The notes beneath the pieces were generated by a model. It saw nothing but the letters and a program-made list of their open reading frames with translations. It had not been told where the DNA came from and ran no database searches. Positions 55,974 to 64,000 of a stretch of DNA of 64,000 bases are shown here, in pieces. Position numbers and translations under genes: made by a program. How positions within the stretch are numbered: position 1 is the stretch's first letter; each line of letters opens with the position of its first letter. Source of the DNA: Pseudomonas pohangensis (GTDB taxonomy: Bacteria > Pseudomonadota > Gammaproteobacteria > Pseudomonadales > Pseudomonadaceae); assembly GCF_900105995.1 (NCBI RefSeq), contig NZ_LT629785.1:310001-374000 (forward strand), in the 5' to 3' direction.

Positions 55974-57605
55974 ATGAGCCAAGTGTTGCGGGTAGTGATG
56001 GCCCAGCTGAACCTGCGGGTCGGCGATGTGCATGGCAACGTGGACCGCCATATCGAGGCGGCATTGACTGCCCGCGATCAGTGGCAAGCGGATCTGATTG
56101 TTTTCCCGGAGCTGTCGTTGTCAGGTTATCCGCCCGAAGATCTGCTGCTGCGATCAAGCATGCAGCGCCGCATCGAACAAGCCTTGCAGCGTTTGCGCGA
56201 TGAAGTACGGGGTATCTACATGGTGGTTGGCTACCCGTGGCAGGAAGACGGCCAGCGCTTCAATGCCTGCGCCCTGGTTGCGGACGGCGAGTTGCTGGGT
56301 CGGTATTTCAAACAGATGCTGCCGAATTATCAGGTGTTTGATGAAAAGCGTTATTTCGTCCCGGGCGATCAGCCTTGTGTCATCGAAATCAAGGGCGTGC
56401 CGGTGGCGCTGACCATCTGTGAGGACATCTGGTTTGCCGAACCGGTGCGTCAGGCGCGCGAGGCTGGCGCACAACTGATGCTCAGCCTGAATGCCTCGCC
56501 CTTCCATCTGGACAAGCAGCAGGAGCGTGAAGAGATGCTGGCGCTGCGCGCCAGAGAGAGCGGCATGCCGATTATTTATGTGAATCAGGTTGGCGGGCAG
56601 GATGAACTGGTGTTTGACGGTGGTAGCTGTGCCGTGTCCGCCGATGGCGACGTCCGGCAGCGGGCGGCAGGCTTTACCGAGGGGCTGTATCCGGTTGATT
56701 TGCTGGTTGACGGCTCTCGCCTGAGCCCGCGCCAGGCCAGTTGTGCAGCATTGCCCGGTCTTGAAGAAAGCGCCTATCGGGCACTGGTATTGGGCGTGCG
56801 CGACTATGTGCAGAAAAACGGCTTCAAGGGTGTGCTGCTCGGTCTTTCCGGGGGCATCGACTCGGCGTTGACCCTGGCGGTGGCGGTGGATGCGCTGGGT
56901 GCCGAGTGTGTCGAGGCGGTGATGATGCCTTATCACTATACGGCGCAGATCAGTCTGGAGGATGCCGAGGCGGAAGCGCATGCGCTGAAGGTGACCTATC
57001 GGGTGTTGCCGATTGCGCCGATGGTCGAGGCCTTCATGTCTACCCTGGCGCCGGTATTTGCCGGGTTGGGGCGCGATACCACGGAAGAAAACCTGCAGGC
57101 CCGCTGCCGGGGCACCTTGCTGATGGCGATCTCCAACAAGAAGGGTTATCTGGTGCTGACCACCGGCAACAAAAGCGAGATGGCGGTCGGTTATGCCACG
57201 CTGTATGGCGATATGGCCGGTGGTTTTGACGTGCTCAAGGATGTGCCAAAGACCCTGGTGTTCCGCCTGGCCGAGTACCGCAACAGTCTCGGTATGGTCA
57301 TTCCGCAACGTGTCATTGACCGACCGCCTTCAGCAGAGCTGGCACCCGACCAGAAGGACGAGGACTCGTTGCCGCCGTATCCGGTGCTCGATGAGATACT
57401 CAAGCTGTATATCGAGTTTGATCTGTCCGCCAGCGCCATAATTGCCGAAGGCTTTGATGAGGATGTCGTGCGCAGGGTGTTGCGTCTGGTAGACCTGAAT
57501 GAGTACAAGCGCCGGCAGGCCCCTGTCGGGGTGCGCGTTACGCAGCGGGGCTTTGGCCGGGACCGGCGTTACCCGATTACTTCCGGCTGGCGACTGGGGG
57601 ATTGA
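55974..57605 (+). CDS. nadE: Glutamine-dependent NAD+ synthetase
   Basis: The start MSQVLRVVMAQLNLRVGDV gives 543 residues. The N-terminal carbon-nitrogen hydrolase (glutaminase) domain has the Glu-Lys-Cys triad with VFPELSLSGYP, KQMLPNY and TICEDIW; the C-terminal synthetase domain carries the PP-loop LGLSGGIDSALTL. It thus makes NAD+ from deamido-NAD using glutamine. It diverges from the PP0621-pilS-pilR unit and converges with bamD. Confidence 0.95.
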   Translation: MSQVLRVVMAQLNLRVGDVHGNVDRHIEAALTARDQWQADLIVFPELSLSGYPPEDLLLRSSMQRRIEQALQRLRDEVRGIYMVVGYPWQEDGQRFNACALVADGELLGRYFKQMLPNYQVFDEKRYFVPGDQPCVIEIKGVPVALTICEDIWFAEPVRQAREAGAQLMLSLNASPFHLDKQQEREEMLALRARESGMPIIYVNQVGGQDELVFDGGSCAVSADGDVRQRAAGFTEGLYPVDLLVDGSRLSPRQASCAALPGLEESAYRALVLGVRDYVQKNGFKGVLLGLSGGIDSALTLAVAVDALGAECVEAVMMPYHYTAQISLEDAEAEAHALKVTYRVLPIAPMVEAFMSTLAPVFAGLGRDTTEENLQARCRGTLLMAISNKKGYLVLTTGNKSEMAVGYATLYGDMAGGFDVLKDVPKTLVFRLAEYRNSLGMVIPQRVIDRPPSAELAPDQKDEDSLPPYPVLDEILKLYIEFDLSASAIIAEGFDEDVVRRVLRLVDLNEYKRRQAPVGVRVTQRGFGRDRRYPITSGWRLGD

Positions 57606-57720
57606 GGGCGGATCGGTAGCTCGTTGCTGATTTCTTCGCCGCTGCAGGCTGCGAGTGCGGGCATGCAGGCCGGCGGGCCTTCCTGCGCTGGGCTGTAACT
57701 CCGCTACGTAGCGCTAACAG

Positions 57721-57752
57721 AAAGAAGGGAGGCTTTCGCCTCCCTTCTTTTT
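57721..57752. terminator. Bidirectional terminator between nadE and bamD
   Basis: AAAGAAGGGAGGC-TTTC-GCCTCCCTTCTTTTT forms a 12-13 bp stem with a U-tract; its end overlaps the bamD stop codon. Confidence 0.93.
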
Positions 57753-58872
57753 ACTCGCCGGTTCTCTGGTCGAGTTCTGTTTCCGTATTCAGGTCATCGT
57801 CGAAATCCGGATCATCGACGGTTACCGCTTCCACCTCGTCCGGTTCGTCAGTGAACCAGCCAAAGGTCAGAAAATCGAACCAGTGGACTTCGTAGTGCTC
57901 CATTTCGAGGTCTTCACCGGCTTCTTCGACGTTCTTCTGCAATTCTTCGCGGTTTTCCGGCTGCAATTCGTCCGGAATTTCTTCCTGGGCGTTTTCGTAT
58001 TGACGAATCACGTCGCGACTGGCGCGGGTCTGTCCGGGCGGTAGCGGATCATCGCTTTCAATTAACGCCAGGGTGGTTCTGGCCAGCCAGGAGCGATCGC
58101 TTTCCGGGGTTTCGCGCGGCACGAACTGGCCATCGACCAGGCTCGGATTATCCGGGTAGTTGAGCTTGAGAACTTCCAGACTGGTAGCTGCCAGCTCATC
58201 CATACCCAGCTGACGGTAAGCCTCGACCATTACAGCCAGGCCATCACCGACCGAAGGCGTTTCCTGGAAGTTTTCCACCACGTAGCGGCCGCGATTGGCT
58301 GCAGCAACAAAGGCGCCACGGCGGATGTAGTAGTCGGCGGCATGGATTTCATACGCCGCCAGCAAGTTGCGCAGATAAATCATGCGCTGCTTGGCGTCCG
58401 GCGAGTAGCGGCTGTTGGGGAAGCGGCTGGTCAGCTGGGCGAAGTCATTGAACGAGTCACGTGCGGCACCCGGATCGCGCTTGGTCATGTCCAGCGGCAG
58501 GAAGCGTGCCAGCAGGCCGGTGTCCTGGTCGTAGGCTGCCAGACCTTTCAGGTAGTAAGCGTAATCGACATTGGGGTTTTGCGGGTTCAGGCGGATAAAG
58601 CGGTCAGCGGCAGAGCGCGCGGCTTCAGGCTCGGCGTTCTTGTAGTAGGCGTAGATCAGCTCCAGCTGGGCCTGAGCTGCGTATTGGCCGAACGGGTAGC
58701 GTGACTCCAGCGCTTTCAGGCGGGTGATGGCCAGCGTATAGCTGTCATTGCCCAGTTCATCCATAGCCTGCTGGTACAGCTCGGTTTCGCTGAGGTTTTC
58801 GTCGACCTTACTGCTTGAGCAGGCGGCAGTCAGGGCAATCAAGGCTATAAGCAACAGGTGTTTCACTTGCAT
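57751..58872 (-). CDS. bamD: Outer-membrane assembly lipoprotein BamD
   Basis: BamD (ComL) is the essential lipoprotein partner of BamA. The start [21 protein letters not shown] gives 373 residues with lipobox TAAC. Five TPR-like repeats occupy about residues 25-250 ([26 protein letters not shown] split across repeats, [20 protein letters not shown]). A long acidic tail from about 290 (for example [17 protein letters not shown]) exceeds E. coli BamD (245 residues) and is somewhat longer than in PAO1 (about 340). Confidence 0.95.
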   Translation of the reverse strand: MQVKHLLLIALIALTAACSSSKVDENLSETELYQQAMDELGNDSYTLAITRLKALESRYPFGQYAAQAQLELIYAYYKNAEPEAARSAADRFIRLNPQNPNVDYAYYLKGLAAYDQDTGLLARFLPLDMTKRDPGAARDSFNDFAQLTSRFPNSRYSPDAKQRMIYLRNLLAAYEIHAADYYIRRGAFVAAANRGRYVVENFQETPSVGDGLAVMVEAYRQLGMDELAATSLEVLKLNYPDNPSLVDGQFVPRETPESDRSWLARTTLALIESDDPLPPGQTRASRDVIRQYENAQEEIPDELQPENREELQKNVEEAGEDLEMEHYEVHWFDFLTFGWFTDEPDEVEAVTVDDPDFDDDLNTETELDQRTGE

Positions 58873-58932
58873 GGTGGCTGTTGTCCCTGTGACGGTTGGC
58901 TGTATTGGCCCGGACCGTCTGTTATGATGTGC

Positions 58933-58951
58933 GCCCCGGCTTCTCCGGGGC
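58933..58951. other. Perfect short hairpin in the bamD-rluD spacer
   Basis: GCCCCGG-CTTCT-CCGGGGC lies just downstream of a -10-like TATGAT (58923-58928) on the plus strand, so it would sit at the 5' end of the rluD message. It might protect or regulate that leader. No T-tract is present. Confidence 0.5.
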
Positions 58952-59018
58952 AAAGACGCGGTATTTAACCACAGCGTGCGGCCGAAACCAAAAGCTGCGC
59001 ATGCCTTCGCAGTAGCCC

Positions 59019-59993
59019 ATGTCCAACGACTCCGATCTGACTATACAACTGAATGCCCAAGTACCCACCGCTCTGGGCGGCCAGCGCCTTGACCAGATAG
59101 CTGCGCAGCTGTTCGGCGAGTATTCCCGTTCGCGCCTGTCCAGCTGGATCAAGGAGGGCCGTTTAACCGTTGATGGTGAGGTGGTGCGGCCGCGGGATAT
59201 TGTCCATGGTGGCGCTGTCCTTTTGCTGGAAGCCGAGCAGGAGGCGCAGGGCGAGTGGATCGCGCAGGATATTCCGCTGAATATCGTCTACGAAGATGAG
59301 CATTTGCTGGTGATCGACAAGCCTGCCGGGCTGGTCGTGCATCCGGCGGCAGGACATGCCGACGGCACCTTGCTGAATGCCTTGTTGCATCATTTTCCGG
59401 ACATTATCAATGTGCCGCGCGCCGGCATCGTGCATCGTCTGGACAAGGATACGACCGGGTTGATGGTCGTGGCCAAAACCATGCAGGCGCAAACCCGGCT
59501 GGTCGAGCAATTGCAGAAGCGCAGTGTCAGCCGGATATACGAGTGCATCGTGATTGGCGTGATTACCTCCGGCGGCAAGATCGATGCGCCGATCGGACGC
59601 AGTTCCTCGCAACGCCAGCGTATGGCCGTCACCGATGGCGGCAAACCGGCGGTCAGCCACTACCGGGTGCTGGAGCGCTACCGTTCGCACACCTATACAC
59701 GGGTCAAGCTGGAATCAGGGCGTACCCACCAGATTCGCGTGCACATGACCCATGTCGGTTTTCCATTGGTGGGTGACCAGCTGTATGGCGGGCGCTTCCG
59801 TATTCCGCCCGCCGCCAGCCAGACCATGGTGCAGGCGCTCAAGGAATTTCCACGGCAGGCGCTGCATGCACGTTTTCTCGAGCTCGATCATCCGGTCACG
59901 GGGCAGCGCATGAAGTGGGAATCGCCCTTGCCGGAGGACTTTGTCTGGCTGCTGACCCTGCTGCGGCAGGATCGCGAAGCATTTGTCGGATGA
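59019..59993 (+). CDS. rluD: 23S rRNA pseudouridine synthase RluD
   Basis: RluD makes pseudouridines 1911, 1915 and 1917 in helix 69. The 324-residue product has an S4-like N-terminal domain ([22 protein letters not shown]) and the catalytic motif [16 protein letters not shown] with the Asp nucleophile. It overlaps pgeF by four bases (ATGA) and is divergent from bamD, the conserved gammaproteobacterial layout. Confidence 0.96.
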   Translation: MSNDSDLTIQLNAQVPTALGGQRLDQIAAQLFGEYSRSRLSSWIKEGRLTVDGEVVRPRDIVHGGAVLLLEAEQEAQGEWIAQDIPLNIVYEDEHLLVIDKPAGLVVHPAAGHADGTLLNALLHHFPDIINVPRAGIVHRLDKDTTGLMVVAKTMQAQTRLVEQLQKRSVSRIYECIVIGVITSGGKIDAPIGRSSSQRQRMAVTDGGKPAVSHYRVLERYRSHTYTRVKLESGRTHQIRVHMTHVGFPLVGDQLYGGRFRIPPAASQTMVQALKEFPRQALHARFLELDHPVTGQRMKWESPLPEDFVWLLTLLRQDREAFVG

Positions 59994-60733
59994 ATCTGGG
60001 GCAGTCAAGCGGCGACTTGCTGTTGCCTGACTGGCCTGCGCCAGCCCGGGTGCGCAGCTGTATCACCACGCGGGCGGGGGGTGTCAGCCTGGCTCCGTTC
60101 GATACCTTCAATCTTGGTGCGCATGTTGATGATGATCCGCAGTCGGTAGCGGAGAACCGCAGGCGATTGAGTTCGACGCTCGACTGTGTGCCCGCCTGGC
60201 TGCAACAGGTGCACGGAACACGGGTGGTCGAGGCCGATCCGCAGCAGGTACTGGAAGCCGATGCGAGCTGGACGGCTACTGCGGGAATTGCCAGCGCCGT
60301 GCTGACCGCCGATTGCCTGCCGGTACTGTTTTGTGATCGCGGCGCAACCAGAGTCGCTGCAGCCCACGCCGGTTGGCGTGGGCTGGCTGCTGGCGTGCTG
60401 GAAGAGACAGTGCGCGCAATGGAGCTGCCTGGCGAGCGGCTCTTGGCCTGGCTGGGGCCGGCTATCGGTCCGCGTGCTTTTGAGGTCGGCGCCGAAGTTC
60501 GGGAAGTGTTTCTGGCTGAGCAAGCACAGTCAGCTGCGGCTTTTGCTCCCAGCCGCAATCCGGGCCGATACATGGCGGATATCTATCAGCTGGCGCGCAT
60601 CCGGCTGGCGGCCTGCGGGGTTGCGGCGGTATATGGTGGGGGCGGCTGTACCTTCACTGATGCGCGTTTTTATTCCTACCGCCGTGCCTCGCGCACCGGA
60701 CGCTTTGCCAGTCTGATCTGGCTGGCGGACTGA
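59990..60733 (+). CDS. pgeF: Peptidoglycan editing factor PgeF (YfiH/laccase-like family)
   Basis: The start [15 protein letters not shown] gives 247 residues. Family motifs are present: TTRAGGVSLAPFDTFNLGAHVDD, LQQVHGTRV, TADCLPVLFCD, AAAHAGWRGLAAGV and the ending GGGGCTFTD, with His and Cys ligands for zinc. In E. coli YfiH removes misincorporated serine from peptidoglycan precursors; older annotation calls it polyphenol oxidase. Coupled to rluD. Confidence 0.93.
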   Translation: MNLGQSSGDLLLPDWPAPARVRSCITTRAGGVSLAPFDTFNLGAHVDDDPQSVAENRRRLSSTLDCVPAWLQQVHGTRVVEADPQQVLEADASWTATAGIASAVLTADCLPVLFCDRGATRVAAAHAGWRGLAAGVLEETVRAMELPGERLLAWLGPAIGPRAFEVGAEVREVFLAEQAQSAAAFAPSRNPGRYMADIYQLARIRLAACGVAAVYGGGGCTFTDARFYSYRRASRTGRFASLIWLAD

Positions 60734-60752
60734 TCCATATCAACGCCATCCG

Positions 60753-60781
60753 GCTTGAATCGCGCAGAATCATCCTCATCT
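60753..60781 (+). promoter_or_regulatory. Heat-shock (sigma-32) promoter of clpB
   Basis: CTTGAA at 60753-60758 and CCTCATCTA at 60773-60781 are separated by 14 bases, matching CTTGAA-N13/14-CCCCATnTA with one mismatch. It lies about 75 bases before clpB. Confidence 0.8.
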
Positions 60782-60854
60782 AGTGTTCATACAGGCAGGT
60801 TTCTTGTGTGGAGCATGCACCGCTCCGGCCTGCCCATAACCCGAGGGTGATTTC

Positions 60855-63419
60855 ATGCGAATAGATCGTTTGACCAGCAAGTTGCAACTGGCATTGTCGG
60901 ATGCGCAATCCGTGGCCGTTGGTTTTGATCATCCGGCCATCGAGCCGGTACATCTGCTGCATGCATTGCTGGAGCAGCAGGGCGGCGCGGTCAAGCCGCT
61001 GCTGATGCAGGTGGGATTTGATGTCAACGCACTGCGCAGTGCGCTTAGCCGTGAACTGGATCGCCTGCCAAAAATCCAGAATCCCACAGGCGATGTGAAT
61101 ATGTCGCAGGATCTGGCGCGATTGCTGAATCAGGCCGACCGGCTATCGCAGCAGAAAGGTGACCAGTTCATTTCCAGCGAACTGGTTTTGCTGGCAGCCA
61201 TGGATGAGGGCACTGCGCTGGGCAAGCTGTTGCTGAGTCAGGGCGTTTCGAAAAAGGCGCTGGAAAATGCCATCGTCAATCTTCGCGGCGGTGATGCGGT
61301 AAACGACCCGAATGCCGAGGAATCGCGCCAGGCGCTCGACAAGTACACCGTTGATATGACCAAGCGTGCCGAAGAAGGCAAGCTGGATCCGGTGATTGGC
61401 CGCGATGACGAGATTCGCCGGACCATTCAGGTGTTGCAGCGGCGGACCAAGAACAACCCGGTATTGATCGGCGAGCCGGGCGTTGGCAAGACGGCCATTG
61501 TCGAAGGGCTGGCCCAGCGCATCATCAATGGCGAGGTGCCGGATGGTCTCAAGGGCAAACGCCTGTTATCGCTGGACATGGGCTCATTGATTGCCGGCGC
61601 GAAGTTTCGCGGTGAGTTCGAGGAGCGCCTGAAAGCGGTGCTCAATGAGCTGGGCAAGCAGGAAGGGCAGATAATCCTGTTTATCGATGAGCTGCATACC
61701 ATGGTCGGGGCCGGCAAGGCCGAGGGTTCCATGGATGCCGGCAATATGCTCAAACCGGCGCTGGCGCGCGGGGAGCTGCACTGTGTGGGTGCCACCACGC
61801 TGGATGAGTACCGTCAGTACATCGAGAAGGATGCAGCGCTGGAGCGGCGCTTCCAGAAAGTGCTGGTCGATGAGCCGAGCGAGGAAGATACGATTGCCAT
61901 CCTGCGCGGCCTGAAAGAGCGTTATGAGGTGCACCACGGTGTGACCATCTCGGATGGCGCGATCATTGCCGCCGCCAAGCTGTCACATCGCTACATTACC
62001 GACCGCCAGCTGCCGGACAAGGCGATTGATCTGATTGATGAGGCCGCCAGCCGCATTCGCATGGAAATCGACTCCAAACCCGAAGAACTTGATCGCCTTG
62101 AACGGCGCCTGATCCAGTTGAAGATCGAGCGCGAAGCACTCAAGAAAGAAGACGATGAAGCGGCGTTAAAGCGCCTCGGCAAGCTCAAGGACGATATTGC
62201 TCGTCTGGAGAAGGAATACGCTGATCTGGAGGAGATCTGGAAGGCGGAAAAAGCCGAAGTGCAGGGCTCCGCACAAATTCAGCAGAAGATCGAGCAGGCG
62301 CGCCAGGAGATGGAGACAGCCCGGCGCAAGGGCGATCTGGAAGCCATGGCGCGCATCCAGTATCAGACCATTCCGGATCTTGAGCGCGCCCAGCAGATGT
62401 CCGATCAGCATGAAAAGGTCGAGAACCGGTTGCTGCGCAACAAGGTAACGGATGAGGAAATTGCCGAAGTAGTGTCGAAATGGACCGGCATTCCGGTTTC
62501 CAAGATGCTCGAAGGCGAGCGCGACAAGCTGTTGCGGATGGAGTCCATGCTGCACACCCGTGTAATCGGTCAGGATGAGGCCGTAGTGGCGGTGTCCAAT
62601 GCCGTGCGCCGTTCCCGTGCCGGGCTCTCTGACCCGGATCGGCCCAGCGGTTCCTTCCTGTTCCTCGGTCCGACCGGTGTGGGCAAGACGGAGTTGTGCA
62701 AGGCGCTGGCGGAATTTCTCTTCGATACCGAAGAGTCGATGGTGCGCATCGACATGTCGGAATTCATGGAGAAGCATTCGGTGGCACGCCTGATCGGTGC
62801 GCCGCCGGGTTATGTCGGTTATGAGGAAGGCGGTTACCTGACCGAGGCGGTGCGTCGCAAGCCCTATTCGGTGGTGCTGATGGATGAGGTCGAGAAAGCC
62901 CACCCGGACGTATTCAACGTGTTGTTGCAGGTACTTGAAGATGGCCGTCTGACCGACAGCCACGGGCGTACCGTGGATTTCCGCAATACGGTGCTGGTGA
63001 TGACCTCTAACCTGGGCTCGGTGCAGATTCAGGAGCTGGTTGGTGACCGTGAAGCGCAGCGTGCGGCGGTGATGGATGCCGTCGGCCAGCATTTCCGCCC
63101 GGAGTTCATCAACCGTATCGACGAGGTGGTGGTTTTCGAGCCATTGGCGCGCGAGCAGATTGCCGGTATTGCCGAAATCCAGTTGCAGCGCTTGCGCAAG
63201 CGTTTAGCCGAGCGTGACCTGCAGTTGCAATTGAGTCCCGAGGTCATGGACAAGCTGGTATCGGTGGGGTACGACCCGGTTTATGGCGCGCGGCCACTGA
63301 AGCGGGCATTGCAGCAGTGGGTGGAAAATCCGCTGGCGCAACTGATCCTGCAGGGCAGGTTTGCGCCCGAAGCGATGATCAGCGGTACCTTGCAAGGGGA
63401 TGAGATAGAGTTCAGCTGA
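60855..63419 (+). CDS. clpB: Disaggregase chaperone ClpB
   Basis: ClpB resolves protein aggregates with DnaK. The 854-residue product has the N-domain, the first AAA+ domain (Walker [10 protein letters not shown] near residue 205), the long coiled-coil middle domain (about 400-525), and the second AAA+ domain (GPTGVGKTE). The start [19 protein letters not shown] follows GAGGGTGATTTC. A heat-shock promoter precedes it and a terminator follows, so it is transcribed alone. Confidence 0.98.
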   Translation: MRIDRLTSKLQLALSDAQSVAVGFDHPAIEPVHLLHALLEQQGGAVKPLLMQVGFDVNALRSALSRELDRLPKIQNPTGDVNMSQDLARLLNQADRLSQQKGDQFISSELVLLAAMDEGTALGKLLLSQGVSKKALENAIVNLRGGDAVNDPNAEESRQALDKYTVDMTKRAEEGKLDPVIGRDDEIRRTIQVLQRRTKNNPVLIGEPGVGKTAIVEGLAQRIINGEVPDGLKGKRLLSLDMGSLIAGAKFRGEFEERLKAVLNELGKQEGQIILFIDELHTMVGAGKAEGSMDAGNMLKPALARGELHCVGATTLDEYRQYIEKDAALERRFQKVLVDEPSEEDTIAILRGLKERYEVHHGVTISDGAIIAAAKLSHRYITDRQLPDKAIDLIDEAASRIRMEIDSKPEELDRLERRLIQLKIEREALKKEDDEAALKRLGKLKDDIARLEKEYADLEEIWKAEKAEVQGSAQIQQKIEQARQEMETARRKGDLEAMARIQYQTIPDLERAQQMSDQHEKVENRLLRNKVTDEEIAEVVSKWTGIPVSKMLEGERDKLLRMESMLHTRVIGQDEAVVAVSNAVRRSRAGLSDPDRPSGSFLFLGPTGVGKTELCKALAEFLFDTEESMVRIDMSEFMEKHSVARLIGAPPGYVGYEEGGYLTEAVRRKPYSVVLMDEVEKAHPDVFNVLLQVLEDGRLTDSHGRTVDFRNTVLVMTSNLGSVQIQELVGDREAQRAAVMDAVGQHFRPEFINRIDEVVVFEPLAREQIAGIAEIQLQRLRKRLAERDLQLQLSPEVMDKLVSVGYDPVYGARPLKRALQQWVENPLAQLILQGRFAPEAMISGTLQGDEIEFS

Positions 63420-63424
63420 AACCT

Positions 63425-63463
63425 CCCTCAGCCGTAGAGAAGTTGCGGCTGAGGGGTTTTTAT
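63425..63463 (+). terminator. Rho-independent terminator of clpB
   Basis: CCCTCAGCCG and CGGCTGAGGG pair across 11 bases and are followed by GTTTTTATT. The convergent PilZ gene ends at 63475. Confidence 0.92.
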
Positions 63464-63474
63464 TAACTGCCGGC

Positions 63475-63816
63475 TTATTCCTGCGCCAGATGGCGCAACA
63501 GAATCTCCAGTGCACTCGCCTGGTCGCTGGCCATGTCTATGATCTGGAAGCCGGCCCAGCCACTTTGTGCGTCGGGGCCGGGCCTGCTCCACAGGCAGTC
63601 AGCCCCCAGGGTGACCGATTCGATACCCTCCAGTGGTCTGGCAGGAACCAGGCGAAACTGCATTACCGAGTCGGTTTCTATCGACCTTTCACAGAACAGC
63701 ATGAAGCCTTCAACTGAAAGGTCAGCCAGGCGGCCCAGACGTTCGCCCGAGTGCAGTTCGTAGGCTTCAATTTGCAGACCCAAATGGCGGCGGTCATGCT
63801 GGCGACGGTCTTCCAT
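63475..63816 (-). CDS. PilZ-domain c-di-GMP-binding protein
   Basis: The product is a 113-residue single PilZ domain. The ligand motif is complete: RRxxxR as RRQHDRR at residues 4-10, and DLSVEG near residue 32 (D/NxSxxG). No other domain is attached, so it is a small receptor that passes the c-di-GMP signal to a partner. The start lies behind GGAGCCTCA and nine bases after the end of the next gene upstream, so the two are co-transcribed. Confidence 0.9.
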   Translation of the reverse strand: MEDRRQHDRRHLGLQIEAYELHSGERLGRLADLSVEGFMLFCERSIETDSVMQFRLVPARPLEGIESVTLGADCLWSRPGPDAQSGWAGFQIIDMASDQASALEILLRHLAQE

Positions 63817-63825
63817 TGAGGCTCC

Positions 63826-64000
63826 TTAGTTTGATTGTTCGGGGGTTTCGTCTGCGCTGCGACCGGTGAAACGTTGCAGCACCCGGTAGATTGCGGTGAG
63901 AGCACGGTCTACCAGGGGTGCGCTGCGCTCTTGAGGCATGATGCGAACCAGACCCTTGTCCATTTCGATAGCCAGTTGGGTTATGGGCTTGATGGCTACC
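63826..64000 (-). CDS. C-terminal end of an unidentified gene upstream of the PilZ gene
   Basis: Reading from the right edge the frame codes VAIKPITQLAIEMDKGLV, then RIMPQERSAPLVDRALTAIY and RVLQRFTGRSADETPEQSN before TAA. About 57 residues are visible, helical and basic with a hydrophilic tail. I do not recognise the family. It is in an apparent operon with the PilZ-domain gene. Confidence 0.65.
   Translation of the reverse strand, partial: VAIKPITQLAIEMDKGLVRIMPQERSAPLVDRALTAIYRVLQRFTGRSADETPEQSN

Overview
The window is a chromosomal segment of a Pseudomonas-type gammaproteobacterium. From about 26 kb to the right end the gene order follows the conserved block known from P. aeruginosa PAO1 (roughly PA4577 back to PA4542): DksA-like protein, Lon-like protease, UPF0114, FKBP, ispB, rplU-rpmA, obgE, proB, creA, rpsT, murJ, ribF, ileS, lspA, slpA, ispH, minor pilins, pilRS, bamD, rluD, pgeF, clpB. 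Protein sequences, REP-type palindromes and GC-rich codon use agree with this. No phage, integrase, insertion sequence, CRISPR array, rRNA or tRNA gene was recognised.

Layout. (1) 1-10.8 kb, all on the minus strand: a urea uptake and breakdown locus, urtABCDE (urea ABC transporter) followed by ureDABC, ureE, ureF and ureG (cut by the left edge). A sigma-54-type promoter and an NtrC-like site lie upstream of urtA. (2) 11.2-14.5 kb: a TRAP transporter with its binding protein divergent from the two permease genes. (3) 14.6-19.5 kb: ettA, then a row of three envelope genes (EptA-like phosphoethanolamine transferase, retropepsin-like 'zinc protease', DUF347 membrane protein). (4) 19.6-23.3 kb: a CDF metal-efflux gene divergent from arsR-GAPDH-arsJ, the set that turns arsenate into 1-arseno-3-phosphoglycerate and exports it. 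(5) 23.3-29 kb: an Lnb-like/beta-barrel protein, a DUF3015 protein, a DksA-like zinc-finger protein and a Lon-family protease. (6) 29-44.3 kb: housekeeping genes for ribosomes, proline, isoprenoids, lipid II flipping, flavin synthesis, isoleucyl-tRNA and lipoprotein processing. (7) 44.4-52.3 kb: the type IV minor pilin operon fimT-fimU-pilV-pilW-pilX-pilY1-pilE, visibly more AT-rich than its flanks and with an unusually long PilY1. A decayed thiO gene lies between fimT and pilR. (8) 52.7-64 kb: pilRS, a PP0621-family gene, nadE, bamD, rluD-pgeF, clpB with a heat-shock promoter, a PilZ-domain gene and the end of an unidentified gene.

Most of the window is ordinary core genome. The parts that deserve a second look are the pilus cassette (long PilY1 whose von Willebrand A domain is split by three repeated beta modules, plus the thiO relic at its border), the palindromes that bracket arsJ and supply its stop codon, a small coupled reading frame before urtC, a pair of perfect DnaA boxes around a small conserved gene, and the envelope gene row after ettA. 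I do not see a clearly new multi-gene system. Start codons were moved from the longest open frame to the family start wherever homology and a ribosome binding site agreed.
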